Assembly: GCA_025786725.1 (NCBI GenBank)
Contig: JAHLTZ010000002.1
Coordinates: 496,001 to 560,000, forward strand
Length of the DNA stretch: 64,000 bases
Reading direction: 5' to 3'
DNA from: Syncephalis fuscata
Taxonomy: Eukaryota; Zoopagomycota; Zoopagomycetes; Zoopagales; Piptocephalidaceae
Shown: in pieces, positions 24,290 through 34,492 of the stretch
Position numbering within the stretch: the first letter of the stretch is position 1
Layout of the letters: the number at the start of each line of letters is the position of its first letter
Notes under the pieces: model-generated
Databases searched by the model: none
Seen by the model: the letters and a program-made list of their open reading frames with translations, nothing else
What the model was told of the DNA's origin: nothing
Translations under genes and position numbers: made by a program

Positions 24290-24665
24290 AACAAGTCAGA
24301 AATATACTTATTGTGTCAAAGAAGCTGTCAATACCAATGATTAAAGCAATGAAGATGATTTGTAAAAAGGGTCAGATTACAAAAGAGCAATGCAAGTACA
24401 TAGTGTAAATAGTGTTTGTACTTGACTAGTAGTCAGTCAACTACTGAAATTATTTAGATGGTATATATGGAGTGTACAAATATATGCTATGGATATATGC
24501 TGTCAAGTGTGAAGAAAGAGAAAGGGAAATGTGATGACGTAGATTGTGAGATGTGAGCCTGTCAGTCAATATTTATATGCAGCCGAGTTTAATTGATTAA
24601 TAAATGGAGTGTAAATAATAAAAGTCAATTTACCCAACATGTCGGTACATCATAGAACAACAAGT
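24290..24665 (+). repeat. Dispersed repeat family B, copy 2
   Basis: Strong similarity to 6010-6410, best in the core 24395-24600. Together with the inverted end at 23155-23260 it brackets about 1.5 kb of AT-rich sequence. Confidence 0.78.
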
Positions 24666-24862
24666 GAAGCAATAGTGCATTAAGAATAAAAGTCATTTTA
24701 CCACCAAACTACTCATTATCATAGAACATATACTCAGTATAATAGCGAGTGTATTAAAAGATCAATTAAAAGCATAAAAGTCATTTACACCCAAAAAACA
24801 CTTATTATCATAGAATATATATTTAATATAATAACGAATGTATTAAAAAAGCCATATTATCT
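24612..24862 (+). repeat. Three tandem units derived from the repeat B tail
   Basis: The pattern ATAAAAGTCA-TTTAC-CCAA-...-ATCATAGAA occurs three times (starting about 24619, 24685 and 24777). The second and third units share the following phrase TATAATAGCGAGTGTATTAA with few changes. Confidence 0.6.
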
Positions 24863-25524
24863 CATTGTAGCAAAGCATCACAAAACATTGATCATAATAT
24901 AATTTAAAGCTATTAATTTTAAACTAATACAGTTGTGTTTATTATTAGTGATTAGGTGAAAAAGAAATGCTCACTCTATAGAGTGAGCAAAACACAAACA
25001 TTGAACACGAATGTTTATCGGAAAACAATTAGATTCCGATGTAGAGCAGTCCGGCTGCATATGAAGAGTTGCAAGTAATGCATCATTATGCATTTCTATG
25101 TCAAAGTTTCGCGATGCGAAGAATGATAGAGGAATAGGTGGGGATAGAGATGCGTTCAAAAAACTGTTCAACAATCAAGATAATTGGATAGACACATAGT
25201 GCCATGTCTTAAATATTGAAACGCTATGTAGATGCTACCCAATGCATATGTATAAAAGAGTGAAAGAACCAATATTATATAATAAGCGTAAACACTAGAT
25301 AGAAAGATACTAGAGATGAGAGTTGAATAGGTGTAAATAACAAGATGTTTGCACAGACAAGAATAAAATGAAACCAAAAAGGGCTTATGACTACAGGCTG
25401 ATTGAACAGAACCTGATGAGTTGGTTAAGGTTATGACGGCGACAATTGTATAAAATACTATTGTTGGATAAGTGAGTTACTGATGTATCGATATTACTAA
25501 TAAACCGTGTAGATCGGCAAGCTC

Positions 25525-27003
25525 TTAATACTTCTTGCAACGACGGCCCTTAGATCCGGAGATCTCAAGCATATTGAGCTGGTTAAGGAGCTCACCAGCA
25601 TCCATACGCTCATTTGGGTCGATGCGCAACAAAGCATCAATGGCCATCTTCTGCCATGGCTCAGTGTAGCCTTCGACAAAGTTCTTACGATACTTGGCAA
25701 ACCAGGCATAGCCGGCATCGGCAGCATCCGCACGCCACCAGACAAAGCTTTTGTGGGTCATGGCCACGAGCAGAATGCCCAATGCCCATAGATCCGCCTT
25801 GAATGGATTGTAGCCAGCGTCGGTATAGGCGGCCTCAGGAGCAGTGCCGCTCATATCGGTCGATGGATCAGCAGTGCACAATGGATTACCGCCCTTGACC
25901 ATCGTCATCCACCATTGTAGAGAGCGCCAGGCCTCTGGAGGCACGTATGGGTCGCTGCCATAGACGCCGAAGCAAAGAGACTTTTCAACGGCATCGGCAT
26001 TTGGCGCTACACGAATGGCGTTACCAAGATCAATAATCTTGATTTGGTCGTCGCGATCAATGCAGATGTTCTCCAGCTTGAGATCACGATGGGCAATACC
26101 ACGTGAGTGCATGTAAGCAACTGCTCTAAGTAATTGGCAGAAGAGCTCACGGGTCTCGTTGCTCGACATGTTACGCTCAACGGCGGAGAACAGGTCGCCC
26201 GAGTAGCACTCGGTAATCAGAAGCTTAACCGTGTAGTCATTGGTGTTCTTTTTAGAAAAGGTAAGCGTATCGCGCGAGTTGACTGGAGCATGCTCCGAGT
26301 CAATCTTCTCTGGAAGCTCAACAACATCGAGAACATTCATAATGTTAGGATGATTAAGCATGCAAAGTAGTTGAATTTCGGCATCAACCTTGTTAGCACG
26401 ATGCTTGAGCGATTCGCCAATACGAGCTGGGGCAAATCGCTTAACGGCTACAGGAATGCCGTCGCTTTTGCGGCGATAAAGTGTCACGGCACCACCGCTG
26501 CCACTGCCGAGTGGGCGACCAGCCGGCAAGTATACATGGCCAGTGGGAAGTGGCATATCAATTTTGGCCAATGATTTGTAAGCCAAGGGAGCCGTTTGAG
26601 CAACATAGCGGGTCGCTGTACGACGAATTACTTTGTCAACAGCTGGAAATTCATGCTTGATTATAGCAGCATTACGATGAGTGATGGATTTTCTACGTGG
26701 TCGGTAGATAAATTCAACTTCAATCGATGTATCTAGCATGTCGCTATCCTCATCTTCTTCATAGAACGACGAATCCTCTGATTCGCTCAATGGATATGCG
26801 TCAATGTGAGTTAGACAGCTCATAACCGTGTTCGATCGAGAATCCAACTCCATTTGGTTCATTTGTGTGTGACTGTGCATAAGTGGTGTTTTTTGCTCTT
26901 GTTCAAACATGGGGCATGCCTGACTTTTACGTGGAGAAGGGGAGTACACACCCATGGTGGGCGTGTTAATGTATGAGGCGTAGGTAATATCGGATGTAGA
27001 CAT
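25525..27003 (-). CDS. Ser/Thr protein kinase of the fungal Npr1/Hal5 type
   Basis: Single exon, 492 aa. An N-terminal 160-residue region is acidic and Ser-rich. The kinase domain has glycine loop LGSGSGGAV (about residue 168), VAVKRF (catalytic Lys, about 188), HRDLKLENICI (about 308), then IDLGNA at the metal-binding site, and GSDPYVPPEAW in the activation/APE region. The phrase GSDPY-PPE is typical of the Hal4/Hal5/Npr1 group, which regulates plasma-membrane transporters and ion balance. The usual DFG is DLG here; Asp is kept, so activity is still likely. An insert of about 40 residues follows the PPE motif. The intronless structure and higher GC content contrast with the intron-rich neighbours. 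Confidence 0.85.
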   Translation of the reverse strand: MSTSDITYASYINTPTMGVYSPSPRKSQACPMFEQEQKTPLMHSHTQMNQMELDSRSNTVMSCLTHIDAYPLSESEDSSFYEEDEDSDMLDTSIEVEFIYRPRRKSITHRNAAIIKHEFPAVDKVIRRTATRYVAQTAPLAYKSLAKIDMPLPTGHVYLPAGRPLGSGSGGAVTLYRRKSDGIPVAVKRFAPARIGESLKHRANKVDAEIQLLCMLNHPNIMNVLDVVELPEKIDSEHAPVNSRDTLTFSKKNTNDYTVKLLITECYSGDLFSAVERNMSSNETRELFCQLLRAVAYMHSRGIAHRDLKLENICIDRDDQIKIIDLGNAIRVAPNADAVEKSLCFGVYGSDPYVPPEAWRSLQWWMTMVKGGNPLCTADPSTDMSGTAPEAAYTDAGYNPFKADLWALGILLVAMTHKSFVWWRADAADAGYAWFAKYRKNFVEGYTEPWQKMAIDALLRIDPNERMDAGELLNQLNMLEISGSKGRRCKKY

Positions 27004-28234
27004 GTTTGAATGGAAAGTGTAATAAAGGCAAGTAGTAGTGTTAATATGTGTGCGTGTGCTAAAAACAGTGAATAAACTATTGGTCTTTCAGACTATCAAA
27101 GCCTTTGGTTTAATGGATGAGATTGGGGAAAAGTGCAAGTAAAAGCGTTCTTATAAAAGTAGTAGATGGCAAAAAAATGTGCGTAGCACCAGTGCTATAG
27201 CTAGATTACTTGATTGAAATGCAGGGTCAAGGATACGAATAGTGGTGAGGGTGATTTGTAAATGTGGACTGCTGGACTAAAACCAACTGCAATATAAGCA
27301 AATGTGACCACAGGCGAACCCAAGGATGAGGGAGGTGCTAAGGTTTTAGCATAACCATTTGAGAAACATCTCAATTTCTTTCTAGTAGTCAGGGAAGTTC
27401 GAATCGATGAACAAACCTGTATTGATTCAAAAGAACAGTATCGCGAACAAGGGCAAGGAGGGGTGCTGTCACAAAAAAATCCGGTCAGCACATGAGGAGT
27501 CACACGGTTGATTATATCGAATAACATACTTCTAACCAGTTGCCGCACTAATCAAGTCAAGCAAAGCAAAAAACAAGCAGAAGCAAACGGAACAATGTCA
27601 CAAACTAACCCGTGTATCATAGAACGCATTACTCAAAATAGTATCATTTTTGGATTGTTGTTAATGCACATTAGCAATGCAGTGTTTTAGTGTCATCGCT
27701 AAGACCATTTTTGACATACTCTATTGGTTCTACAGAAAATAGAATCTAAATATGATATTGCTGAAACAAGACTACTAATGTGAAGCAGTAACAAAATACG
27801 TCAACGAAACTAAAAATGCTAAACGATATATATCATGGGCCTTTACATGGTGATTGTCAGCCCTTAACGGATCGTTGATACGTATGCTTGTTTTTTAAAC
27901 ATGACAGTTTATTGCCTGAAAAACAAAGAACTCGGTTCAGCAACAACAATGAAGTGGTATCATTTGCTGCTTAGGCCTTTCAGACAATGAAAAGGTACGT
28001 CTATAATCAGTAACGTAGACTGTTAGCGTCTAATAAAATTACTATTGCTAAACTGGGTGGAAGTAGAAAATAGAAATTACCAACTAATTATAGACTCAGT
28101 CTAGATTGGATGCAACCAGTATCCAGCATGGTGAAACACAGCTTTGCTGCACATATCCCATTTGTTTCCAAACCAAATAGTATAGCATACAGCTCATTAG
28201 GACAGCGTTTCTCGGTAAACAAGTTGTAGATAAT
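27004..28234. other. Divergent promoter region
   Basis: Shared upstream region of the kinase (-) and helicase (+) genes. A 115-codon frame on the minus strand (27548-27201) has no protein-like character and is taken as chance. No repeats seen. Confidence 0.5.
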
Positions 28235-30733
28235 ATGGTATGCCCTCCCCTTCTTTTTGTAGAGCGTCAGCTAGAACTCTTAGAAAAAGAACGTGAAGAG
28301 GAGTTGGCCCAAACAAGCTTGCTGCGTACGTGTCGTTCACCGCAAGACTTGCAACGACATGGCTTTGCACTTCTCGCCTTGCAAGTTGTTGGGTCACGTA
28401 CTGGACTTGGCGGCAAGTGGTTAGTGTTAATAGCTTTTCAGTTTATTGTTTTTTAATAAAGTATCCAAGTTTACTCGAACTAGCGCCAGCCATTACTGGC
28501 GGTAGCTTTCCGCCCCATCGGATGCGGACGGGAGATGTAGCTATGGTAGAACGGGGTGATGGCGCAGGAAATGCTTCAGATAGCGTTTCCGGCGTCATTT
28601 GGAGACTGTCAGATACCAAAATTACAGTAGCACTTGAAACAGAACTGCCCGATGGCTGGGGGGATCGTTGTCGTATGTAAGTTTGAATTATACCAATATA
28701 TTTTATTTGCAAATAGCTGAATATGATGAAATAGAATTCAAGGAGTCAATGACATAACTTACGAACGGTAGCTACTAGCGATCACATGACAAACTGGTTA
28801 CTAATCTACATATTAGTATGCGGCGTGGTCTGCAGCGTCTAAGGCGCCGCCTTGAAGAAAATGATCCATCGTCGCTATTAGACGTTTTGCTGCGTGGCCA
28901 AACGCCACGTTTTGATTATAGAGTGAAAGTAGACCGTTGGCTTGATAGTTCGCTTAACAAGTCGCAACGGGCTGCAGTGGAATTGGCCATTTCAGCTGAT
29001 AATCTAGCTTTAGTACATGGACCTCCTGGCACTGGCAAAACCTATACCCTTACGGAGATTATTCGACAGTTTGTGATGCGAAAGAAGCGTGTTTTAGTTT
29101 GTGGTCCATCAAATATATCTGTTGGTAAGTATTGCATGGTATTGGTTTGTTAGAGATCACTCTCCCATTTACTAAACAGAGTATCAATGTAGACAATTTA
29201 GCAGAGCGCTTAGCACCCCATGGTATACCCATGATTCGATTGGGACATCCAGCACGTGCATTGCCATCAATTGTTGAGCACACACTTGACGCTCAAACAC
29301 GTATATCGGATAGTGGTGCGGTATTACAAGATGTGCGCCGTGATATGGATGCAGCATTGGCTCGTTTGCCACGTTGTAAAAAAGGTAGTGAACGACGAAG
29401 TATCTACGGCGAATTAAGACAATTGCGCAAAGAATACCGTCGTCGTGAAGCAAAACTTGTGACGGAATTAATGAGCAATGCTTCTGTGGTTATTAGTACA
29501 TTAAGCGGGTAAATATAATTAATAGCGTGTTTATTAGTAGCTTAAAAATGTTTAGAGCCGATAGTCGCAGATTACAAGGTCAAGCATTTGATGTTGTAGT
29601 CATTGATGAAGCAGCACAAGCACTTGAAGGTAATAACATTTTAATAGTTTATTTTTATTAAATTTAATTTGTAACATTATTTTAGCGGTAAATTACATAA
29701 AGTGTAATTACATTGATTTAATAATTAAACTTATAGGAATGCTGGATTGCAATTAATCGAGCCAACTGTGTTATTTTAGTAAGTAATATTTATTTATTCT
29801 ACGCACGGCACAATTGACACAATTCAGGCTGGTGATCATCAACAATTACCGCCTACGGTGCTATCTAGCAAACGTATTAATAGTGATAATACAACAATAG
29901 CAGCAAGTAAAGATCCGAATGTATTCACGTTGGATATCACACTATTTGATCGAATGCTAGCTCGACATGGTGATGCTATCAAACGAACATTGCTGGTGCA
30001 ATATCGAATGCACACTGATATTATGACATTTCCTTCCCTTCATTTTTATGCTAACCAATTAACGGCAGATGACTCGGTTTCTAGTCGATTACTTTCAGAT
30101 CTTCCGGGTGTTGATGATACAGATGATACGACGATTCCACTTTTATGGATTGATACAGCTGATCGTGGCTGGATGGAGCAAGTAGAGGTAGATGCGCGTG
30201 GTGAACCCGGTGATAGTCGATTAAATCCAGGTGAAGCGGCCCAGGTTATACGTCATGTAAAGCAGCTTATAGAAGCGGGCATTTCATCGGATAACATAGC
30301 TGTCATTACGCCGTATAATGCACAAGTGGCTTATTTACGCGATAGATTACGTGAGTCCTATCCACTTTTAGAAATTGGATCAGGTGAGTAAACTTATTAA
30401 CACTATAATTATTGTTATTAATAATAATTAGTGGATGGATTTCAAGGTCGAGAAAAAGGCAAGTATTGTTATATTAAATTAAATCAATTACAACGGCGAC
30501 TAATTGTAATTGTAGAGGCTATTATCTTTTCACTTGTACGATCAAACGATACAGGTGAGATTGGATTTCTGGCAGACCGTCGCCGTACAAATGTAGCCAT
30601 TACTCGGCCACGTCGACATCTTTGTGTTATTGGCGATAGTGAAACAGTTGGCAAGTCAGATACTTTTTATCAAAAATGGTATGAATGGATGACCGATAAT
30701 GCGGAAATCCGTTATGCAGAAGATGAAGATTAA
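28235..30733 (+). CDS. Superfamily 1 helicase of the Smubp-2/IGHMBP2/Hcs1 group
   Basis: ATP-dependent 5'-3' helicase of the Upf1-like class. Eleven exons: 28235-28419, 28470-28676, 28735-28767, 28817-29124, 29193-29508, 29556-29629, 29686-29687, 29737-29778, 29828-30383, 30432-30458, 30516-30733, giving 655 aa in one frame. Motifs: GPPGTGKT (Walker A, about residue 211), [10 protein letters not shown] (Walker B), [11 protein letters not shown] (motif III), LVQYRMH (IV), [10 protein letters not shown] (V) and [11 protein letters not shown] (VI). The N-terminus [16 protein letters not shown] matches the family start. No R3H or AN1 zinc finger follows, as in Hcs1-type rather than animal proteins. 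The 2-nt seventh exon is needed to keep the frame. The intron at 30459-30515 has a GC donor. The first donor is GTTAGT. Confidence 0.9.
29686..29687 (+). other. Predicted 2-nt micro-exon of the helicase gene
   Basis: The bases CG lie between an acceptor (ATTATTTTAG) and a donor (GTAAATTA). With it, exon 6 (ending in G) and exon 8 (starting GAATGC) join in frame and give [13 protein letters not shown], the length and the Ala seen in IGHMBP2-type proteins. Without it the frame is lost. Flanking introns would be 56 and 49 nt, normal for this genome. Confidence 0.7.
30459..30515 (+). other. GC-AG intron in the helicase gene
   Basis: The donor reads AAAG-GCAAGT and the acceptor TTGTAG. Splicing restores the motif [15 protein letters not shown]. 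The rest of the donor matches the consensus well, as is usual for GC donors. Confidence 0.85.
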
Positions 30734-31840
30734 ACATATTTGTTGTATGTTTATAATTGCATGAATATAATAAAATAACGAATACTATTAATATTACATA
30801 CATTAAAATGAAGTTAATTCTACCTGCTTTTATTTAAAGGAATTAGAAAAATAAACCGTTTTTTAAATTTATTAAATTTATTTAATAAATAAAATTATTT
30901 TTTTATTTGCCCCACACTTCATTGTTTGTATTGTATTTTTTGAGTTGCATTTACCACGAGTATATCGTTGAAAGTATTTTAAGAAATAAAACACAATTGG
31001 CATTGCTGTTAATATTGCTAAAATTACCTAAACTACGTAAATAAGCGGTTTTAAATTAAAAATTGTTGCATTCATCGTAATTAACTTTTTCCCCATCTGG
31101 GATTTTTAGCTTTGTAGCTTTTATTATTCAATAATATTTATTATTAAATTGATATTAAAACATTTGACTAAGCTACTATTTCTATTTCTATTTCTTTTTC
31201 TCTTTTAATTACATGGTCAATGTTACATCATTCTATTACTGGTATTGTAACAATGTCATTTTTTTATTAAATCAAAAGCAAATCAAGCTTTGTAATAAAA
31301 AATAATAACATCCATTAAGCTATTACAGTTGTTAATGTACATTAAATAAGCATATATGTACTTAATACCTTTATTTGTACATATTTTGATTTTACACTTG
31401 AGAATGTAGCAACATCGTTTGTAATAGATTTAGTAACATATCTAATAGTATCATTACCAGAATTATATGAACAGCCATTAAAATGCTTAGTATTACATTA
31501 AGTAGTTTTTACTAAGCCAGTTTTCTGCTTTCTGGCAGTCAAAACAAACTGATACTTGTTGCTAGAACGGTCTTCATGAAGACAAACAAGCTGTAATCTT
31601 GTTGAATCGCTATTTTTCTTCTTAAAATTGCAACTGTTAACAAGCTTAAACTTGTCAACAGCAATTCTCAGTTTTGCAATACTGTTAAATATAGCTTCTT
31701 TAAATAGTTTGCTAGACATTTGGTAGATTTTTTAAAACGATGTATTTTTCTAAATTTCCCTTTTATTTAAACTGTATATTACATAACTAAAATCTTTTAA
31801 ATACAAAGCACAAATGATTAATTTAATTATCAGTATTAAT
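30734..31840. other. Convergent AT-rich intergenic region
   Basis: Between the helicase (+) and Rrn5-like (-) genes. It is very AT-rich. The only notable content is the 73-codon frame at 31498-31719 (-), listed separately. Confidence 0.55.
31498..31719 (-). CDS. Short open frame resembling a FAR1/MULE-type DNA-binding N-terminus
   Basis: 73 aa. The stretch LRIAVDKFKLVNSCNFKKKN, then DSTRLQLVCLHED, resembles the start of FAR1/MuDR-like zinc-binding domains (a helix, then a Lys-rich strand, then a Cys). No transposase body follows, and no second Cys/His pair is clear. It could be a relic of a Mutator-like element, a short expressed gene or chance. The codons are more varied than in nearby spurious frames. 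Confidence 0.33.
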   Translation of the reverse strand: MSSKLFKEAIFNSIAKLRIAVDKFKLVNSCNFKKKNSDSTRLQLVCLHEDRSSNKYQFVLTARKQKTGLVKTT

Positions 31841-33630
31841 CTATTTATGATCTGTTCCTGGATTTTGACGATCCAAATATGTTTCGTATTTTTCTTGTTC
31901 CTTTTCTTCTGCCATATCCATCTCATATCTTTGGTCTTCCCAGTCACTAAATGGTGTATTTATGTCATCAATACTCATAAACAATTCTTCCTCTTCTTCA
32001 CCGTTGTTTTCATCATTATCTTCTTCGCTGTTACCATCATTACTTGTTACGGTTTCCGTATGATCATCCAGACTATTAGTTTGATTATCTAACAGTTCGA
32101 GGTCAACCCATCGCGGCTGTTTTTCTATTCTCAACCCCGCGTCTTCTACATCGAATGTTGCATCTTCTTCATTTGAATCAGAACTACTGATATTCTCTAT
32201 AGAATATTCGCTGCGCAGCTGCCTATCAAGTCGATTAAGAAGTTTCCGTCGATTCAATGGTTCGCCGCGTAATTCTAAAACCGTCTTGATTGTTTCGCAA
32301 TTAATCTAAATAAAATGTTAAATTTATTAAGCTATCTATCCAGTTTAGTTACCTTTAAAGTAGGTGGCGTATCCTCAGAGTAGTTATACTGTTTCTCACA
32401 CTCCATAGCAACAATATGAGCTATTAACTTAGTCAACCAACGACGCAAGTCTGTGTAAAGAGTGAGAAACGTGTCATATCCAATGGATACTTGCTGTTCC
32501 AAATGATCTCGGAAAAATACACTTTACAATAAACATCAGCCTATTGCCATTAAATCTAAAGTGTTTATTACTTACTTTTGGCTAAGCTCTAAAGCATGTC
32601 GTAAATGAAACAGCTCAATTGCCATCAATGCCTTTGTACGGGCCATTTGTCTTGTTATACCTTTTGTTTTATTGACAGTACTACTTGCTGATCCAGTTGG
32701 CGTGGATGTGCCATAAGATGATGAATCTGACGTGGCTAATTTAACATAATTATAAATCTATTAATTAAATACAACTATCGCACTCACTTGAATCTACTGG
32801 ATTATTAAAGTATTCATAAAATTGATCATATTCATTCATGGCTTGTTGGTAGCTTTTATCATCTTGCCATGCACTCAGCTCCGACTGTCTTTCTTCTTTA
32901 TGGATTTGCTGTACGGAAGAGCATCGTGCCGTGGGATGTTCATACAATACTATGGGCGGTAAATGTGTTTGATACGACTGTCTAAGATCTATTGACACGT
33001 TAGTTTATATCGATACGCAATAACAACCTACTATTGCGCAACTCGCTCATTGCTCTACGTATATTCGCCAAGTATCCAGCACATTCTACTGTACTCTTCC
33101 CTGATACACCATCTGATAAACGAGTTAAGTTATGAAGGCCATGTCGTGCTATAGAACGAAATAATTGTTCTTTTTGCTGTGCCGTCCATTCAGCGCCGTA
33201 ATGAACCGACGATTCTAACTGGCGTATAAATAGCTTTTTAAAAGGCCATACCGTCATTTCATCGTCATCATCGCATATATCATCAATATACATTTGTGGG
33301 TCATGTCTATTATGTATTCTCGGCAATGATCCATCCGATTTTAACGGCTGACCAATAATTTCTATTCATAGTATCAATTGGACGTTTTATTGATTAGTGC
33401 CGTTTGTATTTTTAGTCTTTAATAGTGGAATGCCAAAGCCTTTTGTCTGCTATGTAGCCTTTCACGTCATTTTGACACTTACTTTGACGATTCTCGACAT
33501 TTTGTAGTAAACTACTCGACCTGGCTTGTATAGCATTGCGTGTCCGCTTTGTTATTGGCTCGTATACCTCGGCATAAGCAGCTGCTGAGCGTCTTACTCG
33601 TTTCCTGCTTGTGTTGCATTCGTCCTCCAT
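31841..33630 (-). CDS. SANT-domain protein, likely RNA polymerase I factor Rrn5-like
   Basis: Six exons in transcript order: 33630-33483, 33361-33032, 32988-32788, 32735-32576, 32521-32353, 32305-31841. They give 490 aa with no frame problem. A basic N-terminus (SRKRVRRSAAAYAE) precedes an acidic stretch (DDICDDDDE) and a SANT/Myb-like segment: EWTAQQKEQLFRSIARHG, then SDGVSGKSTVECAGYLANI. This layout is seen in Rrn5, part of the upstream activation factor for rRNA gene transcription. A helical middle (ALMAIELFHLRHALEL) and a very acidic C-terminus (EEDNDENNGEEEEE) follow. Yeast Rrn5 is shorter (363 aa). The assignment rests on the SANT segment and general layout, so another Myb-like chromatin factor is possible. 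Confidence 0.6.
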
Positions 33631-34492
33631 TCAGATACAATTTATTGAAATAAAAACAAACAAAAAAACAACAACGACCGCAGACAATAAAGCCGACTTG
33701 ACAGTCGTTAAAAAAACAAAAAGAAATAAAAACAATAATTTAACTAAAAATGGTCTAATAAAATAGTGGCAAATTACAATCAATCTATTGTTTCCATGTC
33801 TATCGGCCAGTTGCAACGAACTTGACCATAGCCAGCTTTATTCAAAATAGTAACGATTGTCTACTTTCTGTAACGCCAAGTATTCTGAGTCACCATAATC
33901 AACACTTTGCTATTACAATCATGGTGTTGTCAATGCTGCTTGATAAAATCATATGTCGACCTTGAAGGCTCCCCTTATCCATAATCAATGTACTGATATA
34001 ATGTAATTACTCTACTATGAATGTATGGATATTTGTAGGTGTGTGCACATGTGTATGTGTGTGTGTGTGTGAGTTAAGTGAATAGATGTGTGAAGTACAA
34101 GTGTGACCTTTTACTTTCTCTCCTTCCTTCAATTACTACAACCGACTTTTACCACCACCACCACCACCAATCCCTATCACTTCACTATCACATTACCACT
34201 GTTCTTGCCATAAGACGTTACTCTTTGTTATTTGAATTTTTGTTGAAAGAATAACCACTAAAACAATAATACGATTTGTACGGCAACTGTATTCTTTATT
34301 GTTGATTCAAAGGCAGGTGCGATTGCTATTAAGACGTATTAAAAAGCGACAACCTTAATAGCAAAGCACCGTTGATGCTTACTAACCAAGCCAATTCATT
34401 GTCGTCATTATCAACTATTTGCCATCACCATAGGCGAGTTGACAACCTTGTTTACAGCTTGCTTGGCCTAGATTCTGGATTGTTATTTAATT
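33631..34492. other. Divergent promoter and leader region upstream of the MAPKKK
   Basis: Between the Rrn5-like gene (-) and the MAPKKK (+). It contains (TG)n at 34051-34072, a pyrimidine-rich stretch at 34104-34200 with (ACC)n, and a strong hairpin at 34317-34368. No gene. Confidence 0.55.
34317..34368 (+). promoter_or_regulatory. Inverted repeat (hairpin) upstream of the MAPKKK start
   Basis: Arms TTGCTATTAAG (34323-34333) and CTTAATAGCAA (34354-34364) are perfectly complementary around a 20-nt loop. Pairing extends by GTGC/GCAC across a small bulge. It lies about 125 nt before the ATG, probably in the transcribed leader. Any regulatory role is inference. Confidence 0.5.

Larger units (their letters stand above)
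22592..25524. other. Long intergenic region with repeat family B copies
   Basis: No gene seen in 2.9 kb. It holds an inverted fragment of repeat B (23155-23260), a full copy (24290-24665) and tandem tail units after it (to about 24860). Short open frames at 24060-24245 and 24971-25377 have no protein-like features. No tRNA or rRNA signature was noticed. Confidence 0.55.

Noticed and set aside
27386-27397. AGTTCGAATCG, like a tRNA B box
   Set aside because: No matching A box or cloverleaf arms within the needed distance.
27201-27548. 115-codon minus-strand frame upstream of the kinase
   Set aside because: No domain, odd composition, in a promoter region; likely chance.
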